A DNA stretch of 64,000 nt from Pegea sp. RAD2-039 (GCA_034620365.1 JAQGEQ010000017.1:124001-188000); one strand, 5' to 3'. Shown: positions 29,771 through 46,155, counted from the first letter of the stretch. Program-made: numbers and translations. Notes: a model not told the origin generated them from the letters alone.

Positions 29771-30335
29771 CATATATGACTTCGAACAGTTGTGTTTAAG
29801 ATTTATATTTTTATTTATTTCTAGCATGTTCGTTTTTTGTACTTTTCTCTTTAGTTTAAAAATGTAATTATATTTTTTATATCATAAAATACTGCAAGAA
29901 TAAAAAGTAACTTTTAAAATTCGAAAATATAAAAAGAATTTTAGTTTAACTTCATAATTGTTAAACAAATTTTTTAGTAAAATAAAGAAAATTATTTCAA
30001 CTTGAATCTTAAAAAGTCAAAAGAAATTTCAATGATTCGCGAGAAGCTGCATTTTTATGAAACCAAGAAAGATGTTTAATAACTCGTCATTAACGCGACT
30101 AACAACGACGCTACAGACTATCCCAGAATGACAACAAGAATGATGTTGTTTTACGTCAGCGGCAAAATACTTTACTGTTAAAACATTTTCCAAATACTTT
30201 GGCAGAAGATCTCTCATTATCAACATCAACGACAATTACTATCAACTATAGCGCTTTGGAGGTACAGCTGTAAATGATCTGACGTCATAACAACGAGGAC
30301 GCCACCCTGACCAATCTGTCAGTGACACTTGCCAG
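29771..30335. other. Intergenic or promoter region with CpG-containing patch
   Basis: The stretch 30080-30335 is markedly GC-richer than its surroundings and includes a perfect CRE palindrome. It probably contains the promoter and/or 5' exon of the small membrane-protein gene. I could not find a start exon that keeps phase. Confidence 0.4.
30280..30287. promoter_or_regulatory. CRE/ATF palindrome
   Basis: TGACGTCA, a perfect cyclic-AMP response element palindrome, lies about 50 bases upstream of the exon at 30336. Binding is inferred only from the motif. Confidence 0.3.
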
Positions 30336-30754
30336 GCCGTCACAAGCGGCACCGAACACGAGGACCAGGGGAGGTTGACTTGAACGAGAACGATTCTAAC
30401 ACACTTCAGCGGGAACAGTCTTCGTTCGAGAAACCAGCCCTGACAACTTGCTGTGGACCACTAAGAACTAGAGTTTGGTCCACTTGGTTCCTATCTTACT
30501 GCCACAATCATATACTGGTCATGATCTTAAGTTGTTGTTTGTTGATCTACACTATACCTCTCTACCAGATCCTTGTGCTGCTGGGATTCGTAAGAATCCT
30601 TCAGTTGTTGAGACCCTCTGATCTGAATGAATGCAAAAGAACACAATTCTTCAAGCAGCTAGTTACTGAGTTAGAATCTAGCTTAGAAGAGGAATCTAGA
30701 AAACTCGTCAACGAGGTACAACTTGCAACAAAGACCCTTAAAATCCAGTTGTAA
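30336..30754 (+). CDS. Last exon of an unrecognised small membrane protein
   Basis: An open frame of about 139 residues ends in TAA. It has a basic N-terminal part (GRHKRHRTRGPGE), an acidic linker, one long hydrophobic segment of about 30 residues (ILSCCLLIYTIPLYQILVLL and following), then a charged amphipathic tail that could form a coiled coil (ELESSLEEESRKLVNEVQLA). Composition and GC content look coding. There is no in-frame ATG ahead of the hydrophobic segment. An in-frame TGA sits just upstream and a splice acceptor (ttgccag) at 30329-30335, so the exon is probably joined to an upstream start exon that I did not find. I do not recognise the family. Confidence 0.6.
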
Positions 30755-31235
30755 ATCTATTACATCTAAATCTTTACTCTGTGCAAATATCTACTAAAAA
30801 ATTCAAACCCTAAAGCTAAAAATTATTTTGTTCTTTGTTTAACGATTCAGAATTTTCTTTGACATTATTAGCTTCAAGTGCTTCTAATTCTTTTCTACAT
30901 AAAATAACTTTTAGTTTCTGATATTAATGACAAAAACTTTTACTGCTGGTGGTTTGTAATCAACAAATTGAAACCATAAAATCTTTTGAAAGCTAACTTC
31001 AAAAGTTATCGACTGAAACCTTCAAATTTCATTTTATAAAAAGAACTTTCTATCTAATATATGAGCAACAATCTAAATATCTAGAGACATCTGGCTGTCT
31101 GGAGGTAGATCTCTAATTCGAACTGAAGATCAAAGATATTGAAATCGGATCAGTATTTCGGTTTAATAAATATTCTGATCGTCGAATTGATGAAAAAATT
31201 ACAATTCAGATAAATGAAATTGTTGGTCGACTAAG
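30755..31235. other. Short intergenic stretch
   Basis: AT-rich 3' flank of the small membrane-protein gene, running into the G-rich minisatellite. Nothing else was recognised. Confidence 0.4.
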
Positions 31236-31857
31236 CAGTGGAAGGGACAAGCTGGGGCAGGAAGATCAAGTTGGGACAAGCTGGGACAGGAAGATCAGGT
31301 TGGGACAAGCTGGGGCAGGAAGATCAGGTTGGGACAAACTGGGGCAGGAAGATCAGGTTGGGATAAGCTGGGGCAGGAAGATCAGGTTGGGACAGGCTGG
31401 GGCAGAAAGATCAAGTTGGGACAGGCTGGGGCAGAAAGATCAAGTTGGGACAGGCTGGGGCAGGAAGATCAGGTCGGGACAAGCTGGGGCGGGAAGATCA
31501 GGTTGGGACAAGCTGGGGCAGGAAGATCAGGTTGGGATAAGCTGGGGCAGGAAGATCAGGTTGGGACAGGCTGGGACAGGAAGGTCAGGTCGGGACAGGA
31601 AGATCAGGTCGGGACAGGAAGATCAGGTCGGGACAGGCTGGGACAGGAAGATCAGGTCGGGACAGGAAGATCAGGTCGGGACAGGCTGGGGCAGGAAGAT
31701 CAGGTCGGGACAGGCTGGGGCAGGAAGATCAGGTTGGGACAAGCTGGGGCAGGAAGATCAGGTCGGGACAGGCTGGGGCAGGAAGATCAGGTTGGGACAA
31801 GCTGGGGCAGGAAGATCAGGTCGGGACAGGAAGATCAGGGCGGGACAGGCTGGGGCA
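31236..31857 (+). repeat. 29-bp G-rich minisatellite overlapping the 3' end of TUT1
   Basis: About 20 or more copies of a unit built from gggacaagctggggcagg and aagatcaggtt (29 bp), mixed with shorter 19-bp versions lacking the middle part. The plus strand is purine- and G-rich with repeated GGG/GGGG runs. The last 20 or so bases encode, on the minus strand, the final residues and stop codon of TUT1. Confidence 0.93.
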
Positions 31858-34800
31858 AATGGTTTTTTGTGAGAAAGTTGGGAAGAAAAACTTGGAGATG
31901 ATGAAAAAAATTGATAAAATCTCCACGAAGGTCCGGAGATTTCAACTCAAAATTCAACTCTAAATTCTCATTTGCTTCTTTGCGCATGCGCAGTTCAAAC
32001 ACGAGTTGCGTGGAACTTTCCGATGACGTCACAGATGAATCAAGCGCGATTGGTTTGTTGTCAGCGATGAGAAGTGCTGAGATTCGTTGTTCGAGTTCGA
32101 AGTCATCAGAACGCGATTCGCGATTCTTCTCGAGTCGTCGCCGCAGCTTCCTTCTCCCGACCCACAATCGATCGTCCACTTCACAACTGACCAGCAGTGG
32201 CAGTGACAGTGGACGCATCGCGCTCTTTGATGACGTCAGCGACAGTTTAGACTTCTTGACAGAGGGCAGGGAGTCATCGGGCTGGGCTCGTTTTCTGCTT
32301 GTAGGTAAGCAGTCTGGTCCAGTTGACCCATGACTATCTGGTCCACACCACAATGCAGCAGCTGTCTCAGTGGTCGTGGTTGTGACGTCATCGTCGCCAT
32401 CTATCAAACAACGAACGTGAAAAATATCGCGAAGCATTTTGATGATCGTTGATGGAGTGAATGAGTCGCTGGTCTGCAGTGAGATGTTACAAGTGGTCCC
32501 GGGTAAGCAAGGAGTGTCCAGGGTAGTGGGCAGCAACTGTAGCACGCCCCAAACCCCTTCTCGACTCGCGAAACGTTTCTGATTCACTATTCGTCTCGCT
32601 TCGCGCAAATTCCGCGATAAATTGAAAACTATTTTGCGACTGACATTGCTGGTCACATTACGGGTCAGTTCAAAAGGATCTCGGACATTTAACTGTCTAT
32701 AGTCGGTCAGCGGATGCGGACCACTCGTGTCAGTGACGTCACCGATGTTGAGGTCGAGTACTAGTTTGGAGTTGAAGTTGATTTTGGAGTAAAAGTTGAA
32801 AAAGTCTTTGATGAGTTGTTGGATGGGTTCAAGTGGCGTGGGGGGGAGGATAGAGGGAAGAGAACAATCCCAATCCCGAATCCGAGTCTTTTCGGAGCTC
32901 ATAAGACTCAAATCTTGAATATTCGGGATCCGCTTCGTCTTCTGTAGGAAGAAGATGACAAGAAGAGATGTAGCAAAGTTGGTGAGACCGTGTGTCCCTG
33001 TAAGTTGATGATGTCTCATCCAAATACGGATTAAGAAGACAAGTGAGAGATGATGAGGATTTGATGAGAAGATAGTTTGTTGTAGTTGGGTGTTTCTTAC
33101 ACCAAGTCCATTTGCAAATGAAAGATCACAATCGAGACGAGAAGATTTGTGGTGGAAACGAACCAATTGAAATCTATCTCTATTGATCGCTTTTACATTT
33201 TGACATTCAGGGAGACAGTTTTTGATGAATTGTGATAACGCAATGAAAAGATCTCTAGATGAAGAGAAAGACTGAAAGTGCAAGTCTAGATCACATCCAT
33301 GAACTCCAAGTCCGTTAGCCTACAAAAGAGACGTTAAAGATGTGAAGATGAATGAAGGGACACACCGAAGATCCAAAGATGACGATTTGGGATGCAGGGA
33401 AAACCGTTTGTAGCGACTTGGTGAGCGAATGACAAACATTTTGACGTAATTTCATCTCTTCGTTATTCAGTTGTAATTCAGTTTGTAATATTTCAGTTTG
33501 TTCATTCATCTGTATTATTAAATCAAATTAGATACAAAAAAATTGAAATAAAAACATCACAAGATGAAGAATTTTGTCTCAGATCGCATTTGAAGTCATA
33601 TTCCAAAAGTATGATTTTATAAGTGATCTTAATATTCATTAAAAACGTTTCTAGCGTCAATTGTGATGAAGAAACAAACAAAATATCAAATTGTTGATAA
33701 ATTTATTTCATAAAATTTGTTGATCATCATTTTAATGTCAGCAATTTCTATAAGAAACTGTTACATCTTTAACAGTTCCTGTTTTTTCAATGCTGTGAAT
33801 ATTAAGATTTAACAAAATCAATTCTAATGGATAATACCTTTTACTAAGTCATCATCGACAAAAACCAACAAAAAAATTTAATCAAAATTACATTTGCGCA
33901 GTTGAGTAGTCGATTTTTCAAATCATTGTTGATCAATTCTTCTTCTGTTCTTCCTTCATACTTGAGGAGTCTAATTTTTCAAATTTAATCTAAAGTTATA
34001 TAAGAACTCATAAACTTTTAATTTTTTTATGGAAATATCTATAATATTTACTAGTTTATATAAAATTATAATTTGTTAAATGATAAACTTAGATGTACCT
34101 TGGTTTGATAAACACTTTTATTCCTTCTATAAAATGATTTTTCTGTTTTAAAACGTTTTTAACGACATCAGGATCTTCAAATTTTACGATGGCATATTTA
34201 GCCTGAAAAATTTAAATAAATTTCCCTAAATATGTTTTATATATAAACTAAAAAATATAATTAAGTCACTTCTGATATTTAATTACATTTTATGAACCAC
34301 TTACACTATTTTTATCAATCACTATTGATGTAGGTGATGAATATTTGGAAAAATATTCTGCTAAAGCTAATTGAGGAACTCTTAAATTGTGTAAAGCCCC
34401 CAACACAAATATTGATTTCTCTGCCCCATCTTTCTTATCTTCTAAATATTTTAGCCGACTTCGATGTCTTTTGCCACTTAAATGACTTTTTAATGAGATT
34501 TCTGAAAATGAATTTATGATTACAGAAAAATTGAAAGAAATTAGAATCATAAAACATTTGACTTTAAAAGTTTGGAAAAGTTACTTTTTCAGAAAAATAT
34601 ATATTATTTTAAGTAGCATTAACAAAAAATGAATTAGTTTAAATAAGAAATTATAAAGTTTATTTTTAATACTGATAATATAAAATTACTAATTTGACTT
34701 GAAGTTGACTTATCATGAAATAAATACAAGAATTTTTAAATAAAAAACACGAATATTTCTTTTTAAAGTAATTTAATCAACTAACTGAAGGTCATTTTTA

Positions 34801-34966
34801 CTAAATTTTTTTTTAATCAATTTTAAAAAGTTTTATAACCAATCACAGAAAAGATATCTCTAATTTAAGAAGCATACTTACCATTTATAACTGAAATTGA
34901 GCAAATTTTGCAGAACAAGCTTTTATCAGAGTTATTTGAAGATGATGGACTACTTTGAAGAGACAT
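31835..34966 (-). CDS. TUT1: TUT1-type terminal nucleotidyltransferase (Star-PAP / U6 TUTase)
   Basis: Six exons in minus-strand order: 34966-34882, 34501-34305, 34202-34099, 33970-33892, 33509-33366 and 33319-31835, for 697 residues. The N-terminus has a matrin/U1-type C2H2 finger split by an intron (FCKICSISVIN / EISLKSHLSGKRHRSRL). An RRM follows (SIFVLGALHNL and AKYAIVKF). The catalytic domain has the nucleotidyltransferase signature split by an intron (IVIFGSS / ANGLGVHGCDLDL) with two catalytic aspartates, the third in LDCDLSF, then FLIRIWMRHHQLTG and TNFATSLLVIFFLQ. Zinc finger plus RRM plus PAP is the TUT1 order. The human protein uridylates U6 snRNA and polyadenylates selected mRNAs in nuclear speckles. 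The GC-rich last exon has a charged tail whose stop lies in a minisatellite. An acceptor-like tttttacag sits 3 bases before the ATG. Confidence 0.92.
31981..32741. promoter_or_regulatory. Cluster of NRF1-like and CRE palindromes inside the last TUT1 exon
   Basis: One tgcgcatgcgca (consensus NRF1 palindrome) lies at 31981-31992. Four perfect TGACGTCA octamers lie at 32024-32031, 32231-32238, 32393-32400 and 32734-32741. They fall in differing codon phases of TUT1, so codon usage does not simply explain them. A regulatory function is inferred from motif identity alone. Confidence 0.3.
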
Positions 34967-37465
34967 GTTCTGTAAAAATACCGGTAAAATTTTGTAGAAA
35001 AACTTATCAGTGTTACCAATTAAAATATCAGAAATATGTTTGTATTTTTTAATAAGCTTTTATTACAATAACAGCTTTAAATTAAACTTATTTTAATATA
35101 TAAGAGCAAAAATAATTTAAAAATAGACCATAGAAAGTGTAAAAGGTTTTTGATTTTGAATTTTAATGAAATGTGCTTATTCTACATTAATTTGATAAAT
35201 ATCAGTTCTATCTATCATCTCTTTTATATTATCCTAAGAAGTATGACTTAATTACTTTTGTTGATAAATCATATTTACTGGATTTTTATCATTTTCTGTT
35301 CTTGTTTTGTATTCTTACCTTAACATAATTATGTCTTGGAAATGTTCCAATCTTTTTATACACTACTTATGTTTAGCTGTGGTACTTTTTTATTATCTTA
35401 TGCAGTCATATTGTTTTGTGCTTGCTATAAGAGCTGTATTTCGTTATTAGCAGCGGTGTGTTAAATAAATATATAAAGTATTTTTACCAATAGTCAGATT
35501 ACGATAAATTTAAGTCACTTTTCACGAGAGAAAAGTTAAATGAAAAAAATGTTATCTTTATATATTTTTTTGAAAATATAAAAAGATATAATTTAGAAGT
35601 GATAATTATTATCAAGTTTAAAAAGTTACATTTTCTACACCACATTGTGTACTTTGTTATTAACAAGTGCCAGGTAGGTGGTTTGTAGTGAATTATTATT
35701 AATAGGCAAGCTCTTATTATCCTAGACCAGCAAGAAAAAGATTATGCTGTAAAATTACTTTTCCTTAAGTTTTTTGGCTGAGAAGTTTACAGGTCAAGGT
35801 GCTAAATTGAACCAAAACTGTTTAGTTTTTATACTTTTTGTAGAATTTGATAGAAGGTCTACGGTTTATATCGTAATAAACCGGTGTAATGGTGTGGTCA
35901 ATACTGATATACTTTTGCAAAAAAGCTCTTCTAAAATATTAGATGGAATGCATGACATTAAGTAAAAATCAAATGAGCATTAAAAAAAAGCTTGAATATA
36001 TTTTAAAAATCTGTATCAAAGTTTTAGTTTCTCAGAAATATAGTACTTTCAGTAACTATTTTGTTAAAAGCCATTTTCACCGCCTTTGGAGAAATATGCT
36101 TTATAGTTTGTATGAATAAGAGATAAGGGTTTTGTTTATGTTTGTATAAGGTGCTGATTTTTTAAGCATGTTCTTACTTCTATGAATATCAATGTTTTAT
36201 ACTTAGTCAGTTATTGTTACAAATCTAAATTATTACTTCATTAGTTTAAATTGTAGAAAAAGTATTATTCATTTGCTGTTTTGTTATTGATATTTGTAAT
36301 TAGAAATTTATTGCATATTCTATGACTCATTCTAATTCTCAAACAAAATGTTATATATTTCAGTATTTTGTTGTTACTATTCAATTTTTATTGTATTTAA
36401 TTAAATAGCTTTCATGATTTTCATTTATTTTAATCTTGATAATAATCTAAGAAATATTTTATAAAATAGATTTAAAAGATTATTGTAGTTTAAAAATATT
36501 TTAGAAGAAATTTCAAAATCAAAAGTATGTTTTCTTAGAAATCTGATTTTGAAATCGAAAACTTTCAAAAATAAAATCTTTTTTTATGAAATGTAAACTT
36601 TTGTAATTTAAAATGAGTTAATTTGTTTTTGATGATCAGCAAATCCAGAATCTATATATATTAAAGTAGATTTTTAAACATGTGTAATAAGAAAGTATAT
36701 CACAAGTTATATTATGTATCTCTTGGTGGTAATGTTTGTTTATTGACAATTTTAATTCTATAAAATCTCCAAGTCATTAAGTAAACTGAATGTTTGCAGT
36801 GAATCAATTTCTCTTTTTAGTTTTGATCTTTTATTGTTCTTATAGGTTTGGGTTGTAACTTTGTCTTTTTTTCTACCTTTTTTTTATAAATTTCAAATGA
36901 TAGAAATTCTATTAATATTTTCTCATAATTTTTATAGTATAAGAATATTCTTAATATTTAGATTAAACATTTACATTTATAAAATTGTTTGTATTCAATA
37001 TTTAAACTTTATTTACAAGTAAAATATTCTTATTTATATTATTTGATTTCCATTCTAATATATTTTCATAAAATGTAATTATTTGAAAAACTCGTAATGT
37101 TTAAAAAACCTTTTTATTTTCCTTGAAAACTGTCTTATAATTTCTATATATATGATTAATAATTAAATTTATTTTCTTAAATCAGTTTTTTCAATATTGC
37201 TTTTCATTAGAAACTGATTAAATAAAGTTTGAAGAACTTATATGCTAATTAATCGCAATAATTTCATAATTTTATGAAACCTTTTTTAAAACACGAAAAC
37301 GTTTTTTTGTTTTTTAAAAAGTATTTTTTTATTTTCAGCTTCTTATCTTATCTATTATTATCTTTGTTATCAGGAATATCTTATAAATACTTGTTAATAA
37401 ACTTTATTGTTTAATATTTTTAGCTAACTTATTTAAGTAATCTCTATTTTGATACATCAACATAA
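34967..37465. other. AT-rich intergenic region between divergently transcribed TUT1 and PFKFB
   Basis: It probably holds both promoters. No exon or recognisable repeat was seen. Confidence 0.4.
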
Positions 37466-41142
<3,677 letters not shown>

Positions 41143-43535
41143 TTTTGTTGCTATGGTGATCGTCTTTTTATTACTTCTGGTGCTTTATCAAGTTTTCTTT
41201 TTTTGTAAAATGCAACTGATAAAATATCGCAAAAATCTTGAAATTTATTTAAAATTATTCCGGAAGAATTTCAGCAAATTAATTTTTATATTTAGAACTT
41301 TTTCTTTAATCTCTGTGTATATTCTGTAGCTTCGTTTTGCAATCTAATTTCAATAAAACTTATTTAAAATGTTTCCATGCAATTTGCACTCATCATTTAT
41401 CATTTGAAATTAATTCTAGATTTTCATATTTAGAAAACATCGTATTAAAAATTGAAAACCAACTTCTGGTGAAAGTATTTTGCAGTAAAAGTCTGATCTA
41501 TTGAGTCCATTCATGATCTTCACAGACGACCTCAAAGATGTTACAAATACTTACAAATACTTGTTTTCTATTTTGTAAGATTAACTTTTTTATGTATGCT
41601 GAAATTGATTAAACAAATTTGTCCTGAATAAACATCATAAATTTAGTTTATTGGTTTAAGTTAATCGTTTTCACTGACTACAAAATTCAATTTGATATTT
41701 GTTAAATTTTCATGAAAATTAATTTAATGAAGTTTAAGTTGATTTCTTGAAAAAATAGAATTTATATTTGTGTAATGATAACAACTCTATAAAGGAGCTT
41801 TGTTCAATTTGTAAAAAGCGAAAGCAATACCAAGTCAAGCTGACGAAAACACAGGGTTTAGGGGGATGAAGAATAACACATTTACGAAAGCGGCAAAATA
41901 TTCTACTGATACACATTTCAAATACTAATATCTGAATAAAAATGATTTTTTATGTAAATTGTTTTTGTTCTTTAAAGAAACAGCAGATGTTTTTAAGCTT
42001 GAGTTCGTTTAAACGTTGTGTTCTTGGATGTTACTTTTCCTCATACAAAGACCTTCTCTCACGGTTCTACTGGATCGTATTAATTTTATACTTTAAAATT
42101 ATCAATGGTTTTTCATCTTAACTTTAATAGTATCTCTAAATATAAAATAATCTTTAATTCTTAAATTACATCCACTGGGTTAACAGCTTTTTCAATAAAG
42201 TAAAAAAGGTTTTAAATCTTTTTCACAATTAGAGCACCAAATTCTGTGGCTGCTTTTAAAACTGAGTTTGTAATTTTGGTTGTTTTGTAGACAAGTCAAA
42301 TATAAACCAGCTAAAACATCCTTGTTGTGTTCTGATTTTTACATTAATTATTTTGAACTTTCTGTAGTGATTTTGCTTTAAGAGGTTTGTTATTTGCAGC
42401 TAAATATAAACATTTCATTTGTCAATTAATATACAAATATGACAATTAAATCTTTTACAAAATATTTCAATATTGATAAAGCTTTAACGATCACTAAAAA
42501 ACTAATTATTTAATTATGCAACTTTTATTTTAGTCTTTTATGTTTTTGTTGAAAAAATTTGTGGTTTAAACTGTTTGAACAAAAATCTTAGTTAAAAGTC
42601 GTAAAAATTGGAAACTTGAAAAAAATTTGAAGTGTTTTTTAGTTACGAACTAAAATTTTATGAAAATCCCGAAAATGATAGAATTCAAATGAAACTTGAA
42701 AAAAAAGGATTTTTTCTGTTTAAAAACTACTTTTTACTTTTCTTAAAATGTCAGAAGTAGTTTTCTACTTCCTGTAGTCACTTCCTAATAATACCTAATT
42801 CCTAATAATTCCTAATAAACATTTCATTAAGAAAGTACACGAGTTGTAAAATGTACTACTTTAGTTAGACCAGTAAATTATTTGATACTTTGTCAGTAGT
42901 CCAATCCAGAAATGTTATAAACTCATTAAATCAGCTCATGCAGTTTAGCAGCTATTTAGTAGTAGCTACAAACTCAAGATTAAAAGAATGTTTTTTTACA
43001 ATTTCTATACTTTTAAATTCTTGAAGATTTAACGATTTTAAAGACATTACTTTTTAATGTTTAGTTTTATGATGAAGGTACAAGGCAACAAGCATAAGAA
43101 CAAGTAGTGTAAAAATAAATACTGAAGCAGTAGTTTATTTTTGTGTCTCTGCTACGTTAAAAGTTAAATGGTATTAACTAAATTTGTTGCCACATTAGAA
43201 TTTTATAAATAGTGTGATGTATTGTTACAACAAAATGATAGAATACAGTCATGAATAATGTCATTAAAAAGAATAAATGTTTTCATTTAATGTAAACTAT
43301 TTTCATAAACTCGACCTAAATCACTTATAAAAATATAATTGTAACTTAATAGTTCAAAAACACATAGTTGAAAATATTTAAAAATTAATTTTTACCCTTA
43401 ATATTAGAAATTTTGTTTTTCTTTCTGATTTCTATCTTTTTTAACTTTTCTAACAGAAAATTTAAAGGATTTTAAAACTTTACAATATTTTTACAAAAGT
43501 TTTTTTCATTCGTAACTTTTAAAGATTTTTGATAA
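41143..43535. other. Intergenic region downstream of PFKFB
   Basis: AT-rich. A possible highly decayed reverse-transcriptase tail is seen at 42050-42290 in the plus direction. A short GC-richer patch at 41810-41910 resembles part of 30145-30205. Otherwise nothing was recognised. Confidence 0.35.
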
Positions 43536-43980
43536 TTTTTCTTTTATTCTTTCTGAATGTCGAGCTTTTAATCGCGTTATTTATAAGCCTGAAAAACTAT
43601 TAGCTTATATTTAGTTTATATTTCTGAATAGTAATTCACTTAAATAACTTTTTTTCAGAATTTAAATTATCTTGTTAATTTAAGAACAAAATTATGATTG
43701 ATAGAATTTATAAATCGTTGAAAAAATAGTCTGAAAAACATGTTTTTTTTGCTTTCAAATTTTTCTTTCAATTTTAAATTATATTTTTTATTTTTAGAAT
43801 ATATGTGTTTTTGTCTTCTAGTTACATAAAAATTTAATATTTAAGGAATTTGCAACAATAATATTTACATCTAGACAAACATTATTCTGTTATATCAGTT
43901 AATTAAAAAAATAATTTATTAAAAATCAATTTTTAAAAATATTTTTTTGAAATTTTTTTAGACAAATTATTTTTGTGATT

Positions 43981-44550
43981 ATGAGCCAAAAACCAAAAGT
44001 GATATTTATGCTTGGAGCTCCAGGTTCTGGGAAAGGAACTCAATGTTTGAATATGTCACAAGAGTTTGGTTATCTTCATCTATCTGCTGGTGATCTTTTG
44101 AGAAAAGAGAAATCTAACCCTGATTCAAAAGTGGGTCAGTTAATCAGTTCTTATATTAAAGAAGGGCAGATAGTTCCAGTTGAGATAACTTGTAGTCTTC
44201 TTGAAGATGCTATTTTTGCTTCTGATAATTCTCATGTTATTGTTGATGGGTTTCCTCGAAACCAAAATAATTTAGAAGGTTGGCAAAGACAGATGTCTGA
44301 AAAAGTTGATGTTCAGTTTATGATGTTTCTGGAGTGTTCTGAAGAAGTTTGTACGAAAAGAATTCTTAAAAGATCGGAAACAAGTGGCAGAAGTGATGAT
44401 AATATTGAAAGTTTAAAGAAAAGATTTCAGACTTATACAAATGAAACTCTTCCTATCATCAATTATTATGAAAAATTGAATAAAGTTAAAAAGATAAATG
44501 CTGATGATACCCCTGAAAATGTTTTTGAACAAATCAAACAAAGTTTTTAA
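43981..44550 (+). CDS. CMPK1: UMP-CMP kinase, copy 1
   Basis: 189 residues in a single exon. I chose the ATG at 43981 because it aligns with the usual family N-terminus; an in-frame GTG two codons upstream is not needed. Motifs are the P-loop GAPGSGKGTQC, HLSAGDLLR (NMP-binding), IVDGFPRNQNNLEGW, and the lid SGRSDDNIESLKKR, all typical of the eukaryotic cytosolic enzyme that phosphorylates UMP and CMP with ATP for nucleotide synthesis. The length fits the family (about 196). No intron interrupts it, unusual in this intron-rich region. An acceptor-like tttttttag lies 20 bases before the ATG, so the 5' UTR may be spliced. AATAAA is at 44644-44649. Confidence 0.95.
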   Translation: MSQKPKVIFMLGAPGSGKGTQCLNMSQEFGYLHLSAGDLLRKEKSNPDSKVGQLISSYIKEGQIVPVEITCSLLEDAIFASDNSHVIVDGFPRNQNNLEGWQRQMSEKVDVQFMMFLECSEEVCTKRILKRSETSGRSDDNIESLKKRFQTYTNETLPIINYYEKLNKVKKINADDTPENVFEQIKQSF

Positions 44551-46155
44551 AAGAAGCAATTATATTTGAACTATCTTGATGCTTTTCTAACCTTTTATTC
44601 AAACTAATCTACAATTTAATCATCAAAAATTTGATTTTGCTTCAATAAAAGAACATTCCTTTTCTACTTTTATTAAACTTTATATACTTCCTTGTAATGT
44701 CATTGATTATTTACAACAAATTTATTATAATTTCATCATGCTATCATATAATCATGATTTTTACACTTTCTGCAGACACTTACTTAGTAATTGTATTCAT
44801 TAATACAGAAAAAACATTTAAAAAATAAAGAATATTGAATCTTCTTATTTAAATATTCAAATTTAGGTTCGTTAAACTATTTTTTATTATTTTTATCTTT
44901 GCTTTATTAGCTTTTATAACTTGTTTGTTTCTAGTTATTACCGGATTTTTTAGGAATACTTTTTCTTTGTTAATTTTAAATTTATTAAATCTTTTTATGC
45001 AGATGCAACTTTGAAAAATTTATGGTAAAATGAGAAACTAAGCAGCCAGTTAATGGTTAAGTTACAAATCTGGTATTTGATTAAACAATTTGTTTAATTG
45101 AAGCTATATGATGGTGTAAATATTGGTATTACTTCAAAACAATTCTAGAAATAATTGTCATAAAATAAATTAAACTTAAAAATTCGTTTACATCTCCTTG
45201 AAAATATAAGAATATTTAAACGCAATTAAAATAACTTTTCGGTAAAAATTATATTGAATTAAGTACAGATATTTATCTTAAAGTTTTTTTTTATATTTCA
45301 GTGACAAAATTGATGAATTCTCAACAACTACAAATCATTGCTTAAAATTTAAGTTTTTATTCGAATCTAATTTAGTTTTGTTGTTGGGCAGCACCTATCC
45401 TCTCCAGTCTCAGAACACTGGATTTTTTAGATTTAATATTTTATACACTTCTTAAAAACAACAAGTTTTCAAAAGATTTTCAAGCACCAAGCATTTAGAA
45501 GAACATTTTTCATTCCTTATTTCAACAAATAATTCATAAAAACTTTTTTTTTACTTAAGATGAAAACTTATCTCTACAGTTAGTCTTTAAAAGTTAATTT
45601 GTTGTTTTTATCTTTTATTACATTAATAATCGAAATGCTGTGGTAGAAGTTACTTAAAACTGATTTAATTTACTAAGGAGTCATTATTCTGAATAAAAAA
45701 TCATTTTGTAAAGTTTTTTTTTGAATTCAATTGAAGTTCAAGAAAACTTTGAAAGTAGAAATGTGTTTTATATCAAATTTGTTTAGAAATCTATGTTTTT
45801 CATAAAATAATCTCTCCTAAAATCTGTTTTTTTTTCATGTTTTTATTTAAAATCTGTATTTTCAGTTAATATGTTGACAGATCGATAAAAAACAAATTTG
45901 TAATTATTAAAATTTTAGATTAATAAAAATTTACAACCGTCCCCCCTAAAATTTATTTTTATTTTTAAATGAAACTAAATAATTTTAATAAAATGAATTT
46001 TCGACGAATATTTTGAAATTTAGAAATTTGATTATGAGATCACAATTAATAGAATCTTCAAATTAATCAATTTTTAAACTTAATGAAAACTTAATGAAGT
46101 TTAAGTACCTCTCTGTGTTTCTTCTGTCTGTTTTTATAATTTTTTAAATGGAAAT
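44551..46155. other. Intergenic DNA, duplicated
   Basis: AT-rich; the counterpart lies at about 51295-52887. Differences are a few substitutions and small indels. No gene was recognised. Confidence 0.45.

Noticed and set aside
31300..31901. Two 190-residue frames rich in Gly, Gln and Asp across the G-rich array
   Set aside because: Frames through a tandem repeat with no flanking gene signals; the supported coding strand at the right edge is TUT1 on the minus strand.
31911..32333. 140-residue plus-strand frame
   Set aside because: Exactly antisense to the serine- and charge-rich tail of TUT1; no domain and no start context.
42050..42290. Possible very old reverse-transcriptase tail
   Set aside because: Resemblance is confined to a few residues across many stops; mentioned in the intergenic entry but not annotated as a mobile element.
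43975..43980. GTG start two codons upstream of UMP-CMP kinase
   Set aside because: The ATG at 43981 aligns with the family N-terminus, and non-ATG starts are rare in animals.
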